In this document: positions 12,139-22,664 of the stretch, one piece after another | How positions within the stretch are numbered: position 1 is the first letter of the stretch | How the letters are laid out: every line of letters begins with the position of its first letter | Assembly (NCBI RefSeq): GCF_013368755.1 | Contig: NC_049565.1 | Coordinates: forward strand, 5,146,001 to 5,210,000 | Length of the DNA stretch: 64,000 bases | Reading direction: 5' to 3' | Origin: Talaromyces rugulosus | Lineage: Eukaryota; Ascomycota; Eurotiomycetes; Eurotiales; Trichocomaceae | The notes under the pieces: generated by a model | Database searches by the model: none | Seen by the model: the letters and a program-made list of their open reading frames with translations, nothing else | What the model was told of the DNA's origin: nothing | Program-made: the position numbers and the translations under genes

Positions 12139-12684
12139 ATGTCATCTCCATCACCAATGATACCACGACCGAAGCGGGTTGTCACTGGATATGACGGTCG
12201 AGGAAAAAGTGTCATCCAAACCGTTGACCAAGGTAGATGGACCGAAGTCCAGGAGGGCAAGGCTCTGTGGAATGTCATGTGGTCAACAACCACCTTCCCC
12301 ATCGATAGTGCCAAGGACGATGCCCTGGAACGGGAAAAAGATGAAAAGGTCATGTCCCTCTCCCTTCCCAACGGCACAGTTCTGAGGATGGTGGACAGAG
12401 CACCGGGGACTCAGTCTGCCATGCACCGATCCCAGACTGTGGATTACGGGGTGGTTCTGGAGGGGGAAATGGAGATGGTCATGGACTCGGACGAGTCTGT
12501 CGTTTTGCGTCCCGGAGATGTTTGCATTCAGCGGGGGACACTGCATCAGTGGAGGAACACAACGTCCAAATGGAACCGTATGATTTTTGTCTTGATGGAT
12601 GCTGAACCGTTGGCTGTTGGTGGGGAACTGCTGAAAGGAGAATCAGGATATGAGGGAGTTAAGGGAGTGGGAAGTCGACTGTGA
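12139..12684 (+). CDS. Cupin-domain protein
   Basis: Single exon, 181 residues, ATG at 12139 (MSSPSPMIPRPKRVVTGYD). The second half is a single RmlC-type cupin barrel: GTVLRMVDRAPGT, MHRSQTVDYGVVLEGEMEM (metal-motif-1 region with one His and Glu), then VLRPGDVCIQRGTLHQWRN (motif 2, PGD..H.W). Such small cupins are often found beside fungal metabolite genes as isomerases, dioxygenases or of unknown role. A related but broken copy lies at 62625-63215. No specific reaction can be claimed. Confidence 0.8.
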   Translation: MSSPSPMIPRPKRVVTGYDGRGKSVIQTVDQGRWTEVQEGKALWNVMWSTTTFPIDSAKDDALEREKDEKVMSLSLPNGTVLRMVDRAPGTQSAMHRSQTVDYGVVLEGEMEMVMDSDESVVLRPGDVCIQRGTLHQWRNTTSKWNRMIFVLMDAEPLAVGGELLKGESGYEGVKGVGSRL

Positions 12685-13175
12685 ACATTCCATAGCATGT
12701 ACTACAATATGAGGAATAAATGTTGCACATATACGTACGGGGGCGAGGGTCTTTGTTTTACATGTAGAAAAGACATCTCAATATTTTGTTATTTTTGCCT
12801 GATCAAAATAATCCATACTTATACTCAGTTAGGATTAGGGTTAGGATTCTCAGTTCAGTGTCGAGATCATTCCAAGCCTTACTAAGCTACCTCTCTGTCT
12901 CTATTCCAAGAGAGATTATCCATCTCCTATGATTACTGGCTAGTGTTAATTCTTTTCAAAATAAATGTGGAATGACTTCAACTGTAGCATGGGAGGAGAT
13001 TGTAATTCAGCTCTGAGAACAGAAATAGGTCCATTATCTTATGACTACATGTAGTGACCAAGTCGATAGAATCATTGATGTCTGTAACTGACGGATATAT
13101 ACGATAACAGATTCTCGGCTAATCGAAAAGTACCACCTACCTATATCACCATAGCGACAAAATGATGTTGGTATG
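12685..13175. other. Convergent intergenic region
   Basis: Lies between the 3' ends of the cupin and the hydrolase. It holds a short degenerate telomere-like run, GTTAGGATTAGGGTTAGGAT near 12,829-12,848; no gene seen. Confidence 0.4.
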
Positions 13176-14894
13176 TTAGGATGGAATGATTGGAAGCAAA
13201 ATGTGAGAGTTAGTCCTGATGCCTGAATAAATGGTAGTTTTCCCAGCATAGGTCGGAGACCCTCGATCGTCCGGATGGTTGTGCAAGAATGGACCTGCAC
13301 CTTTCTCCCTCCAGGTAAGAGAGTCGTCGTTGAGCGCCTCTGGCCTTTGAAAGTCTCGCCCACCAACGCGAAGCCCGATGGTATAACCGGCCGGCAAGGT
13401 GATACTGGTTGGCCAGACCTCCACATCCAACTCATAGATGGACCCGGGCTCAAGAGGTTGGATCTCATCATGACTGTGGTACGGGCGATAGGGCTTGGTC
13501 ATGGTGGGGTCGAGCTTGCGATGCGATGACCTAAGCCAGCCCATGGACAGGGGAGTATGTGGATCCCAGGCCCCCTGAAATTCTACTTCGATGCCTTCGG
13601 GCGAGAACGCTTGGAAGGTTAAAAAGAGGTCGGCATCAGTAGTAGAGGAGGAAATGAAAAGCTTGACGGCTATGGGGCCGGTGATTTCCGTCTCGATCGG
13701 CAGAGGTTCAGATTGGAAAAGAACATCTTGACTGGTTGCGGCATCAAAAGTGAGCGATGATCCTTGGATGGCTTCAGAAGCCATCAGAGTCTTGTCTGCG
13801 GCCTGGAGGTACATTTTTCTCCATTGTGTGCTGGGGAGCGGCCATGCCTGTTCTTTGCGAACCTCACCCAAAGCTTGGGAGGGTCGCCTGATGCGTAGTA
13901 GTACTGGGGGCTCTTGGTCCCAGTCGTTCTTAACGTCTTTAAGGAAATAATCTAGAAATCGCTTCTGTAGCTGAATCGAATGATCGAGGTAGAATGCCTC
14001 ATCGTGACGCCCAGGATGAACCTCCAACCATTTCTGGCGCGATGCGGCACGCGTGAAACCCTCAAAGTTGCCTCGGCCATGCAGGCCAAAGCCAGCCAAG
14101 TTGGCCGAGCTGAGCAGAGGCGTCACCACGCGAGACCAATCTGGCGACCTTTCACGGTACCAGTCATCCAGTAGATGGCGTGCAAGAGGATTCTGGATGG
14201 GGATCACTCGATTGGCCTGCAATTCTTCTTCGGCGAGTGTCTCTGGCCCCGTGGACTTTTCTTTGAGCCACGGGTCTTGATAGCCGTTGGTGTTGCCATG
14301 TTGGATGGTAATCACTTGCTTGGCGAACCAGGACTCGTTGAATGTGTTGGAGAGTATACCTCCGTGCCGATACGTCTCTCGATACATGTCCGAACACCCT
14401 TCCCAGGGAATCATGGCGGCAAGATGCGGGGGTTGCAACGCCGACACAAGCCACTGGTTGATGGCATAGTAAGAGATGCCAAGGAGCCCGACCTTGCCGT
14501 TGCACCATTCCTGCACGCCAGCCCATTCAATGGCCTCGTAGAAATCTAGAATCTCGCGCGGAGAAAAAATGTCAATGATACCGGGACTACGCCCTGCGCC
14601 ACGGGAGTCGACTCGTATGACGGCATAGCCCCAAGATGTCCATATCTCGGGATCGATCGTCTCCCAGGCCATGTACGACTTTGTCGAACCGGCGAGGATA
14701 TCTGAGCGATTCTTGAAGAGCCAGTTCCACTGGGCCGTGTAGCCAGTTTTGTATTCTACTCCTTTACCATAGGGTCCCATGGTCATGATGACCGGCGAGG
14801 TAGATTCGGACTGTTCTTCATCTGGTCTGAATACATCTGCTTTGAGAACAAGGCCGTCAGAGGTGGGGATGGAAACGTCGCGCTTAATGATCAT
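13176..14894 (-). CDS. CocE/NonD-family X-Pro dipeptidyl-peptidase-like hydrolase
   Basis: Single exon of 572 residues from ATG at 14894 (MIIKRDVSIPTSDG). The N-terminal alpha/beta-hydrolase domain shows VIRVDSRGAGRSPG, the nucleophile elbow GLLGISYYAINQW (Ser in GxSxx) and HPGRHDEAFYLDHSIQLQKRF, where the catalytic His is expected. The C-terminal jelly-roll domain of the PepX/CocE group is seen from about residue 350 (GPIAVKLFISSSTTDADLFL, YELDVEVWPTSITLPAGY). Relatives hydrolyse esters or amides, for example cocaine esterase or acyl-peptide substrates; the substrate here is unknown. It is divergent from the acetoacetyl-CoA synthetase across about 430 bases. Confidence 0.85.
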   Translation of the reverse strand: MIIKRDVSIPTSDGLVLKADVFRPDEEQSESTSPVIMTMGPYGKGVEYKTGYTAQWNWLFKNRSDILAGSTKSYMAWETIDPEIWTSWGYAVIRVDSRGAGRSPGIIDIFSPREILDFYEAIEWAGVQEWCNGKVGLLGISYYAINQWLVSALQPPHLAAMIPWEGCSDMYRETYRHGGILSNTFNESWFAKQVITIQHGNTNGYQDPWLKEKSTGPETLAEEELQANRVIPIQNPLARHLLDDWYRERSPDWSRVVTPLLSSANLAGFGLHGRGNFEGFTRAASRQKWLEVHPGRHDEAFYLDHSIQLQKRFLDYFLKDVKNDWDQEPPVLLRIRRPSQALGEVRKEQAWPLPSTQWRKMYLQAADKTLMASEAIQGSSLTFDAATSQDVLFQSEPLPIETEITGPIAVKLFISSSTTDADLFLTFQAFSPEGIEVEFQGAWDPHTPLSMGWLRSSHRKLDPTMTKPYRPYHSHDEIQPLEPGSIYELDVEVWPTSITLPAGYTIGLRVGGRDFQRPEALNDDSLTWREKGAGPFLHNHPDDRGSPTYAGKTTIYSGIRTNSHILLPIIPS

Positions 14895-15326
14895 GGTCAA
14901 GACGTGGGCTTTCTAGTATGGAACTGTGATGATGATGTTTGGAAGCTTGGGACAGAGTGATGAGGAAGTTAACCTTTTTTATGGTCCCGTGCTCCGTTAC
15001 CCCTCGTTGATTCATATAACGCGAACATAGGGTAGATGTTGATCGGGCCGGTGAGGGTGTACTCCACCGCCGGACAAACTCAACCCTAACATCTTCGGAC
15101 CGATCCACAAAACACCGGTTACGCCACGAAGGGACAGGTTAATGTGACACTTATAATTGGCCTGCACGGCCCCGAAAGCATCAAGTGACATGGGTAGTAC
15201 ATAACGCAGTGAAATTCTATTTTGAACTGTACCTCAGTCTTATGTACCCCTTCCGGACTATCCGTGATCATTCAGTTCGTAAACCATGACAGAGCATACT
15301 TTGGGACAGGAGCTTCCCCGAAAGCT
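14895..15326. promoter_or_regulatory. Divergent promoter region
   Basis: The hydrolase (minus) and the acetoacetyl-CoA synthetase (plus) both start here. An upstream ATG in frame at 15222 could extend the synthetase by 35 residues, but that extension lacks family similarity. Confidence 0.4.
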
Positions 15327-17548
15327 ATGGCAACATCCGAGACCAACGGAGACTGCCATGCACAACTTCATGAAGCAAGCCGGAGATGCTACGAAACAAT
15401 CCTTTACGGTATGGTATCAGCCCATTCCATTTCCTCCATGATGTTTTCTCGTATTTTCTCTTACAAAGGACTGCAGGACTACCATTCTCTGCATAAATGG
15501 TCCATCGAATATCCCTCTGACTTTTGGAGATTCACATTTCAGTATTTTACTATCGTGTACTCGGGCACGGTGCCAGACCCAGTTGTAGATGAGCATGCTC
15601 GCATGGATACTGTACCTAAGTGGTTTCCTGGTATCAAGCTGAATTTTGCAGAGAACATATTGTTTACGGGAAATTCGGTCGGTCAGCCCTCATCAAGCCC
15701 TGGGAAGGAAGATGACAAGGTCGCGTGTACACAGGTAAGGGAAGAAGGGTATTCTCCTGAACAACCCATTCTCCACGTCACATGGGCAGAACTGCGTGAA
15801 CGAGTTGGCAGACTCACACAAGCGATGAAGGCCCATGATGTTGGCAAAGGGGATCGAGTTGCCGTCGTCGGAAGTGTGTGTGTAGATACCCTGACTGTCT
15901 TTCTGGCTGTCACAGCGCTGGGAGGCATATTCTCCAGCAACAGCACCGACCTGGGAGTATCCGCTGTCCTGGATCGATTGACGCAGATCCAACCCAAACT
16001 AGTCTTTGCAGATGACTACGCTGTATACCGGGGATCCAGGACGGATTTGAGGCCCAAAATTGCAGAGCTCGTCGCCGGCCTGGAGGACATCCCTGGATTC
16101 CAGGGCATCATAGCCCAGGCACGGTTCCGAGGATCCCCTACTGATGTTTCGTCTATACCCATGTGCCAGACTTGGGAGACGTTCACATCCAAAGCGCGTA
16201 CCTCGGAGCTGGAGTTTGAGAAGATGGACTTCTCGGATCCCATGATTATCCTATACTCCTCAGGGACAACCGGCCAAGCCAAGTGCATCGTGCACTCAGT
16301 AGGAGGTATCGTTTTGAGCGGTCACAAAGAGTCGACACTTCACCGCGCAGTCGACCACACCTCGTCGCAGTTGCAATTCACTACAACGAGCTGGATGATG
16401 TACTTGAGCTCAGTCCAGCTCATGTTAACAGGTGCTAGGCTTGTCATGTACGATGGTCACCCATTTACTCCGGACACTACCACGTTGCTGCGCTTGGTGG
16501 CTCGAGAGAAGATCACGCATTTTGGCATATCGCCGCGATATCTGCAGACCTTGCAGTCCAACGGGGTTGTCCCCAGAGCATCGTTCGATCTCAGTCACCT
16601 CCAAGTCGTGACCAGCACTGGCATGATCCTGTCTGACGCTCTCTTCCAATGGTTCTATGATGTCGGTTTCCCCTCTCGGGTGCTCCTGGCCAACATATCC
16701 GGGGGCACCGATATTGTTGCCGCCTTTGGTACCTGCAACCCTCTTCTTCCCCTCTACGTCGGTGGCTGCCAGTGTATTTCGCTCGGCATGGCGGTTTCTG
16801 TATTTGATCCCACCGTTGAGGGCGACAAACCCATCAGGGGGCGACCAATTCCACTAGGCCAGGCCGGTGAGCTTGTCTGCACTCAACAATTCCCCACCAT
16901 GCCCGTACGATTCTGGGGTGACGATGATGGTAGTCGCTATTTTGATAGTTATTTTAAGAAGTACGACAATTGTTGGACTCATGGCGATTTCATCAGCATT
17001 CATCCACGTACCAAACAGGTCACTATGCTAGGACGGGCGGATGGCGTGTTAAACCCTAGCGGTATTCGATTCGGCAGCGCCGAAATTTACAATGTCATCG
17101 ACACAGAGTTTGCCGACTGCATCGCCGACAGCGTTTGTGTCGGCCAGAGGCGGCCTCAAGACGATGATGAAAGGGTGATGCTGTTCCTCCTGATGCAGCC
17201 GGGGAGAAAGTTCACAGCAGAGCTGGTTCAGCGAGTGAAGCAGCACATCAGGGCCCGTCTATCCGCCCGCCATGTACCCAGATTCATTTTCCAAACACCA
17301 GAGATTCCGGTAATTTTGCACCTACTACTTCTCGCTCGAGCGTTTAGAATCCAATACTGACCAGTGTATAACAGATGACTCTTAATGCGAAAAAAGTCGA
17401 ACTGCCAATCAAGCACATCGTTTCTAGTCGAGCCATCAAGCCGTCGAGTTCTCTTGCAAACCCGGCATGTTTGGACTTTTACTACGATTTTGCCCGCGAC
17501 GAAGTATTGGCTGGAGAGACGGGATCTGACAAACGCGCAAAGTTGTAG
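15327..17548 (+). CDS. Acetoacetyl-CoA synthetase
   Basis: ATG at 15327 is preferred over the in-frame ATG at 15222. Introns at 15409-15468 (60 nt, frame-preserving) and 17310-17374 give about 698 residues, the usual size. Removal of the first intron produces ETILYGLQDYHSLHKWS, the normal family N-terminus. It has WFPGIKLNFAENIL, the ANL-superfamily phosphate loop ILYSSGTTGQAKCIVHS, the CNPLLPLYVGG region, the hinge motif GRADGVLNPSGIRFG, and MTLNAKKVELPIKHI with the catalytic lysine near the end. The enzyme activates acetoacetate to acetoacetyl-CoA with ATP in the cytosol, feeding sterol and fatty acid synthesis. A thiolase relic 1.5 kb downstream belongs to the same area of metabolism, but a link is only suggestive. 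Confidence 0.88.
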
Positions 17549-19090
17549 CGGCCCGCACAGCAATCAGAAAAAGGGGCTAATATAATGTGTTCAACATGTC
17601 CAGTCTATCTTAATACATAAAATCAACTAACCGAAAACCTCACTTTTGTTCCTGTGGGCCTTTGAAATTTCCCTTTAATGCAGACCACTTCTTCCCTTAC
17701 ACAGTGTCATTCTCGGTAGTTTCGTTGGTTAAGGTGGTTTGCCTCGGGGAGGTTATTCGCTCTGACTAGGGTCCAGGTGTACGATGTCTACCCCAAGCCC
17801 CTACAACTTACTTGAAGAAAATACCTAGTTACTTCTTTAATGGCTGCTAATAAGGCGAGCCCTTTGTAGACGAGAAAATCACATATTTATATTGGTTAAT
17901 AGTTGGTGCTATAACAACTTTATACCTGACAAGTTACACAAACAAAACATAACCCTTCTAGGAATCCTTTTCTCAAGTCTTACATGGGCTTCTTACTATT
18001 GCATTGCAACTAGGATAAGGGAATTCTGGATCCTCTCCTGTCACATCATTGATCGTGGACCGACATTGACTTTACAATGCTCACACGTCGCCGTTCTTTA
18101 GCCGACATTTCTCCTCTTCATTCTACCTTTCAATGTCGTCAAAGTATTTCCAAACTACGCTACCTCACACTCAATGAGGATTGACGTAGCTTAGTGAGCC
18201 AGGGGCAGGTATGTAGGTATTAGCGAACGAGATACTCCCATGTTATCCCAAGTATCGGGCCGGCTGATGAGAACAAGGGTCATTGTTGTGGTGAAATCAA
18301 AAATATATGCAACGCAACCACCGTGGAGGCTGTGCCTACGGTTGCAGTGTTCGGACTGGACGGTAAGGTGAGGAAACACAATGTGGACAGCTTTCAGGAG
18401 ATGCTTGCAAAAGGCTGATGTGTGGAATGAGGCTAGTCATCCAGTTCCGTGCTTGAAGATTATATTGTCCCACCATGCCTGCACCTTTTCGTCGCGACCT
18501 CTCTCATCTCTACTTGTACTACAAAATCGTCAGGATATGTTTTTTTAGATGTAAATTTCTTAAGCCGAAATAGATTGGCACACATTGAATACCGAATTCT
18601 AGGGATTCTTTATTAGTGGTATTCCTAGGTTGAAGATTCCCGGAGAGATCCGTATAATACGACGGTCCGGCATGCCCCCTTTTGCGTGTTCTTGCTAGTA
18701 TAAACGACGTCAATGGGTAGTATAGCAACGGCCGGAATTGAGATTAACGTAGTTGACGTGTCTACATATGGTTAGTGTCGGTGTTGTTACATATTGATCG
18801 AGACGGATACCATTTGCCTATCTCCGACATCAATTGATGTGGCCTTCATTAGAAAGATTTCAGAATTATTGGTAAGTCAATATAATATATACTAACAATG
18901 TCAAACTATGGTTCCCATTGGATTCTTCGTGTAAGACTAATGCATTCTCCACAAATTTGAATCTCTGTTCCAGATATGCCCCTATCCTCACGAACCATTC
19001 TTAGGGTTGCGCAGTTAAACCCGTACATCGAGGAAGCTTGGACTCCTCTGCGATATATATTTTTTTAAATCCTATATACTGATATTAACA
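17549..19090. other. Long intergenic region, no gene seen
   Basis: About 1.5 kb without a supported gene on either strand; short open frames lack family features. Confidence 0.5.
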
Positions 19091-19700
19091 ATGACAATTA
19101 GACGTCTAGACAATATTGCATCGCATTTGGCTGGAACACAGAACCATGTGAGCCAAGTGTAAGTTTTCCGTATATATCAATTCCTTTATCACAGACCCAT
19201 AGAAAAAGAGATGACTGAGATATTCCAGCTTTTCCAAGGACCTGAACGATGTTGTGATCACGCTTGCTATTTGTACCCCTCTATGCAAAGCCAGGAACGG
19301 TGGGTTCAAGGATACACCTCTCGACGCCATAATATTCAAGCTCCTTCAGCAAGTCAAGGAAAAAATGAATATGGATCCTGCCCTTGTTGAGGGGTTCTGT
19401 TCTTGGTAATGTGTGCGAACATAGATACCCAATACATGAGGCACAAAAAGAAAGAAAGAGGCTTGCTAAACGCGAAGCTTTTACACATGTAGGTTTCGGA
19501 AGGCAAGGCTGCTTACTACTGTCGAGCCGCTACACTTGCTGCAGGCTTCCCCGTTACGGCCGGGGCATCGACGGTCAGGCGATTTTGTGGTTCAGGGTTG
19601 CAAGCTTATGAGGATCACTTATCCGTACCTGCAGGATGTTACATACAGTGCCGTGATCCGCGTGGCAAACGAAACAGGGAACCCTCATCCGCGGAGATTT
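19091..19700 (+). pseudogene. Peroxisomal-type 3-ketoacyl-CoA thiolase relic
   Basis: Starts with ATG at 19091 (RRLDNIASHLAGTQ), then after a probable intron ending near 19,230 reads DLNDVVITLAICTPLCKARN and GGFKDTPLDAIIFKLLQQ, which is the thiolase N-terminal domain. Near 19,395 an extra base breaks the frame at the place where LGNVCE is expected. Similarity resumes at 19,500 with EGKAAYYCRAATLAAGFPVT and STVRRFCGSGLQA, the segment around the thiolase catalytic cysteine (FC.SGL). It then ends near 19,640. Only the first third of a thiolase remains, with a frameshift and no downstream catalytic motifs, so it is a decayed copy. Confidence 0.75.
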
Positions 19701-20186
19701 TCATTTCAAAAATTGTTCAGACTTGTTCTAGATGCAAAAATGACTCATAGAAAAGGGTGGTGGCTAACCAGTTTACGGGATAGATGGTGTCAATAGATAA
19801 TAATAATAATAGATATCAGGAAAAATTCTTTTATCGGGTGATCGGGTGATCGGCCTAGGCCTAGACCGAAGGGGCTGGATCGGCTTACCGTGCCGGGCTA
19901 GGGTTACCATGCCGGGTTGTTTTCGGCACTGCCACTATCTCTTGGCATCAAAAATAACGGGAAAAAAAAGCGAAAAAAAGAGAAAAATACCTAACCAGAA
20001 GTATCCTAGGCGAGGAACAGAAACAAGATATAAACGCGCTCAATCACCAGCAAGTCGAGAATTATTTTCAACAGCAGTTCACTTCACTCTTCACTTCACT
20101 CCTCGCTCTCCCAATATCAGCCTTGGTATACAAACCATTCAGACTAAACCACAAAGTCTCTTTCAAATCCAAATCTACAATCCACA
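19701..20186. promoter_or_regulatory. Upstream region of the small-protein gene
   Basis: Contains a CT/CA-rich tract at about 20,080-20,185 that reads as a typical highly expressed fungal 5' leader (repeated TTCACTT units), just before the start at 20187. Confidence 0.4.
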
Positions 20187-20475
20187 ATGGTTGCTGTCCC
20201 TATGATCGGAGCTGGCCCCTACGGCACAAGCCCAAAATCGGCCCGCTCTAGCACAACCAACACACCAAAGCTCGATGCATCGGAAATTGAAACCATTTTC
20301 CAGCAAGTGAACTGGTCCCAAGACCGTGTCTCAGAAAGTTCATCTGGCCGCTTCGGATGGTTCTCGCGACAGTAAGCTCTATTATCTATGATTGTTTTTG
20401 ATATACGCTAACGAGCCTAGGTACAGCAAAATCCAGCGTCGCAAATTTGACTGGGGAGTGCGCACACCCATCTAA
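20187..20475 (+). CDS. Small hypothetical protein, two exons
   Basis: Exon 1 20187-20371 and exon 2 20421-20475 join through a 49-nt GT..AG intron (branch site CTAAC at about 20,408) to a 79-residue protein. It has a Ser/Thr-rich N-terminal half, then FQQVNWSQDRVSESSSGRFG and a basic, aromatic C-terminus (YSKIQRRKFDWGVRTPI). No membrane segment or signal peptide. I do not recognise a named family. The clean intron, a preceding pyrimidine-rich leader and the conserved-looking C-terminus argue that it is real. Confidence 0.65.
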
Positions 20476-21555
20476 GCTATATAACGATTTTATGGCCCCG
20501 TGGATAAATGGCGAAGGTGCTATTGGATACGATATCTTTAATACTTTAATGACTTAATTTTTGATGTGTGGCAAGGCAGGCCCTGGTGCGAGCGCTGCAG
20601 GAAGTAGGGAAAGTTATGGCTGTACTTATCTTCTTTTTAATAACAATTATAATAATAGCATTGTTATAACAATTACTTATCTTTCATAGGATCTTTAATA
20701 GGATATTATAATAGTAGAATGTTTATTATTAATTATAGTATGTTATAGTATTATTATTTCTCTTTCTTCATCAACTGTGTGATTTAAACCAGGAATGTTG
20801 AAAGTACGTACACACCGTGACCCGCTTGTGATAACCCTAAAAAAAAAAATTATTACCATATACCAAACTATCAGAAAAATCGATAACTCACAGCCAACCA
20901 ATACTACTTATCAAGTTTATCAACTGCCGCTGAATAACGCTATATGTGTGGGCTATATATAGCTGTTCAGTGCAACACTAGCCAGGAGTGGTTTAGTGCT
21001 CTAGGCATAATCGAAGCTACTACGTAGTTATAAGCTACCAGACGATAAGCTAGAAATAGTGCTTTGAGATATAGACTTAGCGATTCTATATAAAGACGGA
21101 GTGGTACTAGATATCAAAGTGACAATTCGATATAAAAAATTATATAAGGATCGTTATTTATTATCGTTGAACTCGGAAAAAAAAAATCTATTTTACTTAT
21201 GCGCCATGCTCTGTGTCACCTACATCACGCCAAGAGAGTGATAAAGACTTAATAAACTTTCTCGCCTTCATGGTTTTATTGGGGACGGCTTCTGGGTCAT
21301 TTTCCCATCTTTAACGATTTATAGTAATAGTCAATAAACCTCTAGTCCTTTACATATCTTGAATTGATTAATATGTTAATTACAGAGAGAGAGAGAGGTA
21401 TATATATATAGATCAATTGATATCCTACATGTATTTCAAACATCTACATGTATTTACTCAATATTTTGAAGCCTTTGACTTCCAATTCTCTACTACATTC
21501 CAACCTAAGGCAACTATACATGCCAACGTAGGGAAGTAAGGTTAAGAATGTAGTA
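20476..21555. other. AT-rich intergenic region
   Basis: No gene seen. Runs of A/T, a GAGAGAGAGAGAG-TATATATATATA microsatellite near 21,384-21,410, and low complexity are the only features. Confidence 0.5.
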
Positions 21556-21954
21556 TTATATTCTACGAGATGAGTCCGACCAGGCCGGGCGTCGACTGGT
21601 GAAGTACACCGCTATGAGACCCTCGATGCCCAATGTCTTTGTGGTCTCCTTGAATTCGTTGTGGGCGGTGCAAGCATCGTCGTAGAATTTCACGTCATCC
21701 ATGTTGGCAAACTCCTGCGCTCGGCGATCTTCCTCTGCAGAGCCGACAACTAGTGATCGGGTATACCGTTTGCCATCCTATAGCATAGACAGATGGGAAC
21801 GTGACGCTAGCGAGAGACCCCGGTAGCCCGAACAGATATACCGACGTACCTTTTGGTTGGTGTTGCTGACCTTGGTGTAGGCGGTAATTAGCTTCTACTA
21901 ATTCTCCTGGTCTGGGATCTTGAACATTATGATTCTGTGGACGTGGCTGGCCAT
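21556..21954 (-). pseudogene. Stress-responsive A/B-barrel (Dabb) protein, nonsense-mutated
   Basis: From ATG at 21954 the frame reads MASHVHRIIMFKIPDQEN and then two consecutive TAG codons at about 21,895-21,900, followed in the same frame by KLITAYTKVSNTNQK. After an intron at 21778-21849 (GTACGT..TAG) it continues DGKRYTRSLVVGSAEEDR, MDDVKFYDDACTAHNEFK and LGIEGLIAVYF, ending at 21556. This is a complete Dabb domain of about 105 residues (dimeric alpha+beta barrel). Everything except the two stops is intact. Both stops are explained by CAG-to-TAG changes at a place where relatives have Gln residues, so the gene was probably silenced by C-to-T mutation. Confidence 0.75.
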
Positions 21955-22664
21955 GCTGCCAAGTGGTGATATGATGGAAAAAGGTGCAGAAAAGACGTTC
22001 TTAAGAAAGACAGCACCGTCTTGTAGAGTCCGACAGAAGCACGTGAATGTCTCTGGATTATAAGTAATATCTATACCAAGGGTTGTTTTTAATAATACTG
22101 TCCCCATACAATTTGGATTAGCGTTACCGCGCACACACGGGTAGGGCGCACGTTAGCGTTGCCGCCGAGGACCGGTTACTTCCCGAGACAACCCATAAAA
22201 ACTTGCAAGGGATAGATAGCGTGGATCAACAACGACAAGGGGTTTAGCCTTCTGCAGTCATGCTGGAGAGTTCGATTTTTGTGTCTTTGTATTTCAGCAT
22301 GTACAGGGTAGCGGTCCGGTCCGAGTTGGGGGCGCCGGGGCTGGATATTCGAGTATGTCCTTGTCCCCAAAACAGTAGCCATTTCGTACTGGGGAGGAGA
22401 CGAGCCCACGCGCAAATTGAGGAGATAGACAAAGTAAGAATGGGAACAAATCGCGAGATACAGCCTCTTTTGATGCTCTTGGTTGGTTGTGCTGTGTAAT
22501 CACAAAACGACCTCTGGAGGCTAAGATTATCGCACCATTCAGCCACCCGCGCGCGCGCAATGTCTTCAATGGTTCCGTCTCACCATCCCAACTGTCCTGG
22601 CCCCTGTAGTACCCAGCTTTTCGCTCTATGCTATTGTTGTCGTCGCGGTTGGTAGCTTGTGGCC
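21955..22664. other. Intergenic between Dabb pseudogene and Zn2Cys6 gene
   Basis: No gene seen. The last part would have been the promoter of the regulator at 22665. Confidence 0.4.

Noticed and set aside
12829..12848. Telomere end
   Set aside because: Only a few degenerate TTAGGG-like units inside gene-rich DNA; an interstitial chance or relic run.
15222..15326. Upstream start for acetoacetyl-CoA synthetase
   Set aside because: The added residues do not resemble the family N-terminus; ATG at 15327 gives the usual length.
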